The notes beneath the pieces are model-generated. The model searched no databases and was not told the DNA's origin. It worked only from the letters and a program-made list of their open reading frames with translations. From positions 4,467,501 to 4,531,500 of the forward strand of contig NZ_CP108036.1 in NCBI RefSeq assembly GCF_036170895.1: 64,000 nucleotides of DNA, given 5' to 3'. Position numbers and translations under genes: made by a program. Origin of the DNA: Streptomyces erythrochromogenes. GTDB lineage: Bacteria > Actinomycetota > Actinomycetes > Streptomycetales > Streptomycetaceae. Shown here in pieces: positions 62,411-64,000 of the stretch; position 1 is the stretch's first letter, and every line of letters begins with the position of its first letter.

Positions 62411-63415
62411 TCACGTCATGGAGACGACGACCTTGCCGGCCTTCGCGCGGCCTTTCTCGACGTACTCCATGGCCTGAAGGGTCTCGTCGAAGGGGAAGAC
62501 CTGGTCGACGACGGGGCGGATCTTCCCGGCGTCGATGAGGGGGGTGAGTTCGCGCAGCTGGTCGCCACTGGCCTTCATGAACAGGAAGGAGTACGTGACA
62601 CCGAGACGCTTGGCCTGGCGCCGGATCTTGGCGCTGAGCGCGGCGATGCCCAGGCGGAGCACCAGGTTCGAGCCGAGTTCGCGGGCGGTGGCCGTGTCGG
62701 GCGGGCCCGCGACGGAGATGGCCAGGCCGCCGGGCTTGAGGATGCGCAGGGACTTGGCGAGGTTCTCGCCGCCGAGGGAGTCCAGGACGAGGTCGTAGCC
62801 GGTGAGGAGTTCGGAGAAGTCCTGGGTGCGGTAGTCGATGACCTCGTCCGCGCCGAGGTCCTTGACGAGGTCGATCTTGGCGGTGCTCGCGGTGGCGGCG
62901 ACGTGCGCGCCCAGTGCCTTGGCCAGTTGGATGGTGATGGATCCCAGGCCGCCGGCGCCCGCGTGGATGAGGACCTTCTGGCCCGGCTGGACGTTCGCCC
63001 GCTCGACCAGGGCCTGCCAGGCGGTCAGCGCGACCAGGGGGAGGGAGGCGGCCTCGGTCATGGTGAGCGTAGCGGGCTTGGCAGCCAGGTCGTCCTGGTG
63101 GACGGCGAGGAGTTCGGCGAAGGTGCCGATGCGGTCCTTGTCGGGCCGCGCCCAGACCTCGTCTCCCACCGCGAAGCGGGTGACGGACGATCCGACGCGG
63201 ACGACGGTCCCGGCGAGGTCGTTGCCCAGGACGAGCGGGAGACGGTAGGGCAGGATCGACTTGAGGTCACCGTCGCGGATCTTCATGTCCAGTGGGTTGA
63301 CACTCGCCGCGTCGATCCTGACCAGGACGTCGTCGGCGCCCACCTGGGGGTCGGCTATCTCGGTGGCACGCATGTTGGACGCGTCACCGTACTTCTCGAC
63401 CCTGAAGGCCTTCAT
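62411..63415 (-). CDS. NADPH-dependent medium-chain oxidoreductase
   Basis: A 334-residue quinone-reductase/enone-type MDR enzyme without catalytic zinc. N-terminal GroES-like domain with ASVNPLDMKIRDG and LGNDLAGTVVRVG; nucleotide motif IHAGAGGLGSITIQLAKALGA; the C-terminal signature FPFDETLQAMEYVEKGRAKAGKVVV. It reduces quinones or conjugated carbonyls with NADPH. ATG 63415 has GGAG 6 bases upstream; ATG 63421 is also in frame but too close to that site. Confidence 0.92.
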   Translation of the reverse strand: MKAFRVEKYGDASNMRATEIADPQVGADDVLVRIDAASVNPLDMKIRDGDLKSILPYRLPLVLGNDLAGTVVRVGSSVTRFAVGDEVWARPDKDRIGTFAELLAVHQDDLAAKPATLTMTEAASLPLVALTAWQALVERANVQPGQKVLIHAGAGGLGSITIQLAKALGAHVAATASTAKIDLVKDLGADEVIDYRTQDFSELLTGYDLVLDSLGGENLAKSLRILKPGGLAISVAGPPDTATARELGSNLVLRLGIAALSAKIRRQAKRLGVTYSFLFMKASGDQLRELTPLIDAGKIRPVVDQVFPFDETLQAMEYVEKGRAKAGKVVVSMT

Positions 63416-63586
63416 CGTCATCTCCGTTCGTGTGGTCTCCCGTTCAAGCGGGAGGGGTGTTCTGTCTGTGAGGGGTTTGTCTCTTTACGAGGCAGTCTGT
63501 GGTGTCTTCTGGTCCGCGCGCTCCGCGTCGGCACGGCAGTGGCCAGTCCCTGCGCGGAGAGCCCTGCGGCGGCCGTGTTTCCGGGC

Positions 63587-63925
63587 TCAGGCAACCGGCA
63601 CGACCGGGGCGATGACGCTGCTCCCGTCGCCGCCCTGGAGGAGTCCCAGCGAGCCCGCGACGCCCTCGTGCGGTACGCCGAGCGGCATGGCGCCGACCTT
63701 GCCGAGGCGCGCGTACTGCTCGTCGGTGAGCTGGACGTCGAGGGCTGCGAGGTAGCTGTCGGCGCTGTCGAGGAAGGTGCCGCCGGCCTCGGCGAACCGG
63801 TCGAAGATCCGGCGGGCCTCGTCGGGCTCGGCGCCGGTGCCCCAGCCCGTGCCGAAGTTCGCGGTGCCGAGCGCGCACTCGGAGACGCGCAGTCCGGCCC
63901 TGTGGCCGAAGGCCGTGTAACGCAT
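63587..63925 (-). pseudogene. aldo/keto reductase with internal deletion
   Basis: A 112-codon frame whose first 50 residues are the N-terminus of an aldo/keto reductase (RYTAFGHRAGLRVSECALGT, ..EARRIFDRFAEAGGTFLDSADSY) and whose last 60 are a C-terminus (LAALDVQLTDEQYARLGKVG, ..QGGDGSSVIAPVVPVA). The 200 or so residues between, with catalytic Lys and His, are missing. The Asp/Tyr site DSADSY remains. The join is between Tyr and Leu, in frame. An internally deleted pseudogene is likely; the upstream region reaches the window end. Confidence 0.8.
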
Positions 63926-64000
63926 GAGAAGTCCTTGCGCAAGGGGGCCTGGAAGGCCGTCGTGCCGTGGTGGAGGGGTGAGCGTCAGCCCGCGTTCGGC

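Overview
The window is a 64 kb piece of a Streptomyces chromosome. It is very GC-rich, genes use strong G/C third positions and often start with GTG or TTG, and the gene content is typical of the genus (mshD, glnR, nur, rsiG, the pst-ppk block). From memory of gene order, about 20-58 kb is largely collinear with the core SCO4132-SCO418x region of S. coelicolor, and the membrane cluster at 4.3-11.4 kb corresponds to the cmdABCDEF genes (SCO4126-4131).

Layout. 1-2.9 kb: the 3' part of a 23S rRNA gene, 5S rRNA and a strong terminator. 2.9-4.3 kb: a DUF3626 gene and a GNAT acetyltransferase. 4.3-11.4 kb: a six-gene minus-strand operon with the logic of a reduced type IV secretion machine (VirB2-like, TcpC/VirB8-like, VirB6-like, a VirB3 plus VirB4-N fusion, the VirB4 ATPase, and a VirD4-like protein without a Walker A motif), with no relaxase. 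11.8-24.5 kb: a frameshifted secreted protein, a YunG-hydrolase fusion, an ECF sigma factor with partner, a pentapeptide-repeat protein, GNAT and LysE genes, a thioesterase, a Ser/Thr kinase, a transglycosylase/NlpC protein, a PAP2 protein, small membrane genes and a lipoprotein. 24.5-34.7 kb: csoR, then phosphate genes (DUF47-pit, pstSCAB with a PHO box, CHAD-ppk). 34.9-48.9 kb: mshD, a secreted 5'-nucleotidase, a divergent hydrolase/TetR pair around a large inverted repeat, PI-PLC, an MprAB/PepD-like stress cluster, a LacI regulator, glnR, a MoaD-like protein and a repeat-rich membrane protein. 49-58 kb: a cysteine-containing leader peptide ahead of a sulfurtransferase-SseC pair, three overlapping membrane-anchored proteins, a nitrobindin-like protein, nur, ygfZ, dtd and rsiG. 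58-64 kb: an Eis-like acetyltransferase, a PrmC-like methylase, then a zone of decay with a DoxX remnant, a frameshifted gene and an internally deleted aldo/keto reductase.

How the genes work together. Phosphate supply and storage (pit, pst, ppk, CHAD, 5'-nucleotidase) form one theme and nitrogen control (glnR) sits close by. Metal (csoR, nur), envelope-stress (kinase pair plus HtrA protease), thiol (mshD, sulfurtransferase) and developmental c-di-GMP (rsiG) functions fill the rest. The least understood system is the secretion-like cmd cluster. Statements on synteny and family membership come from recall and reading, not from searches.
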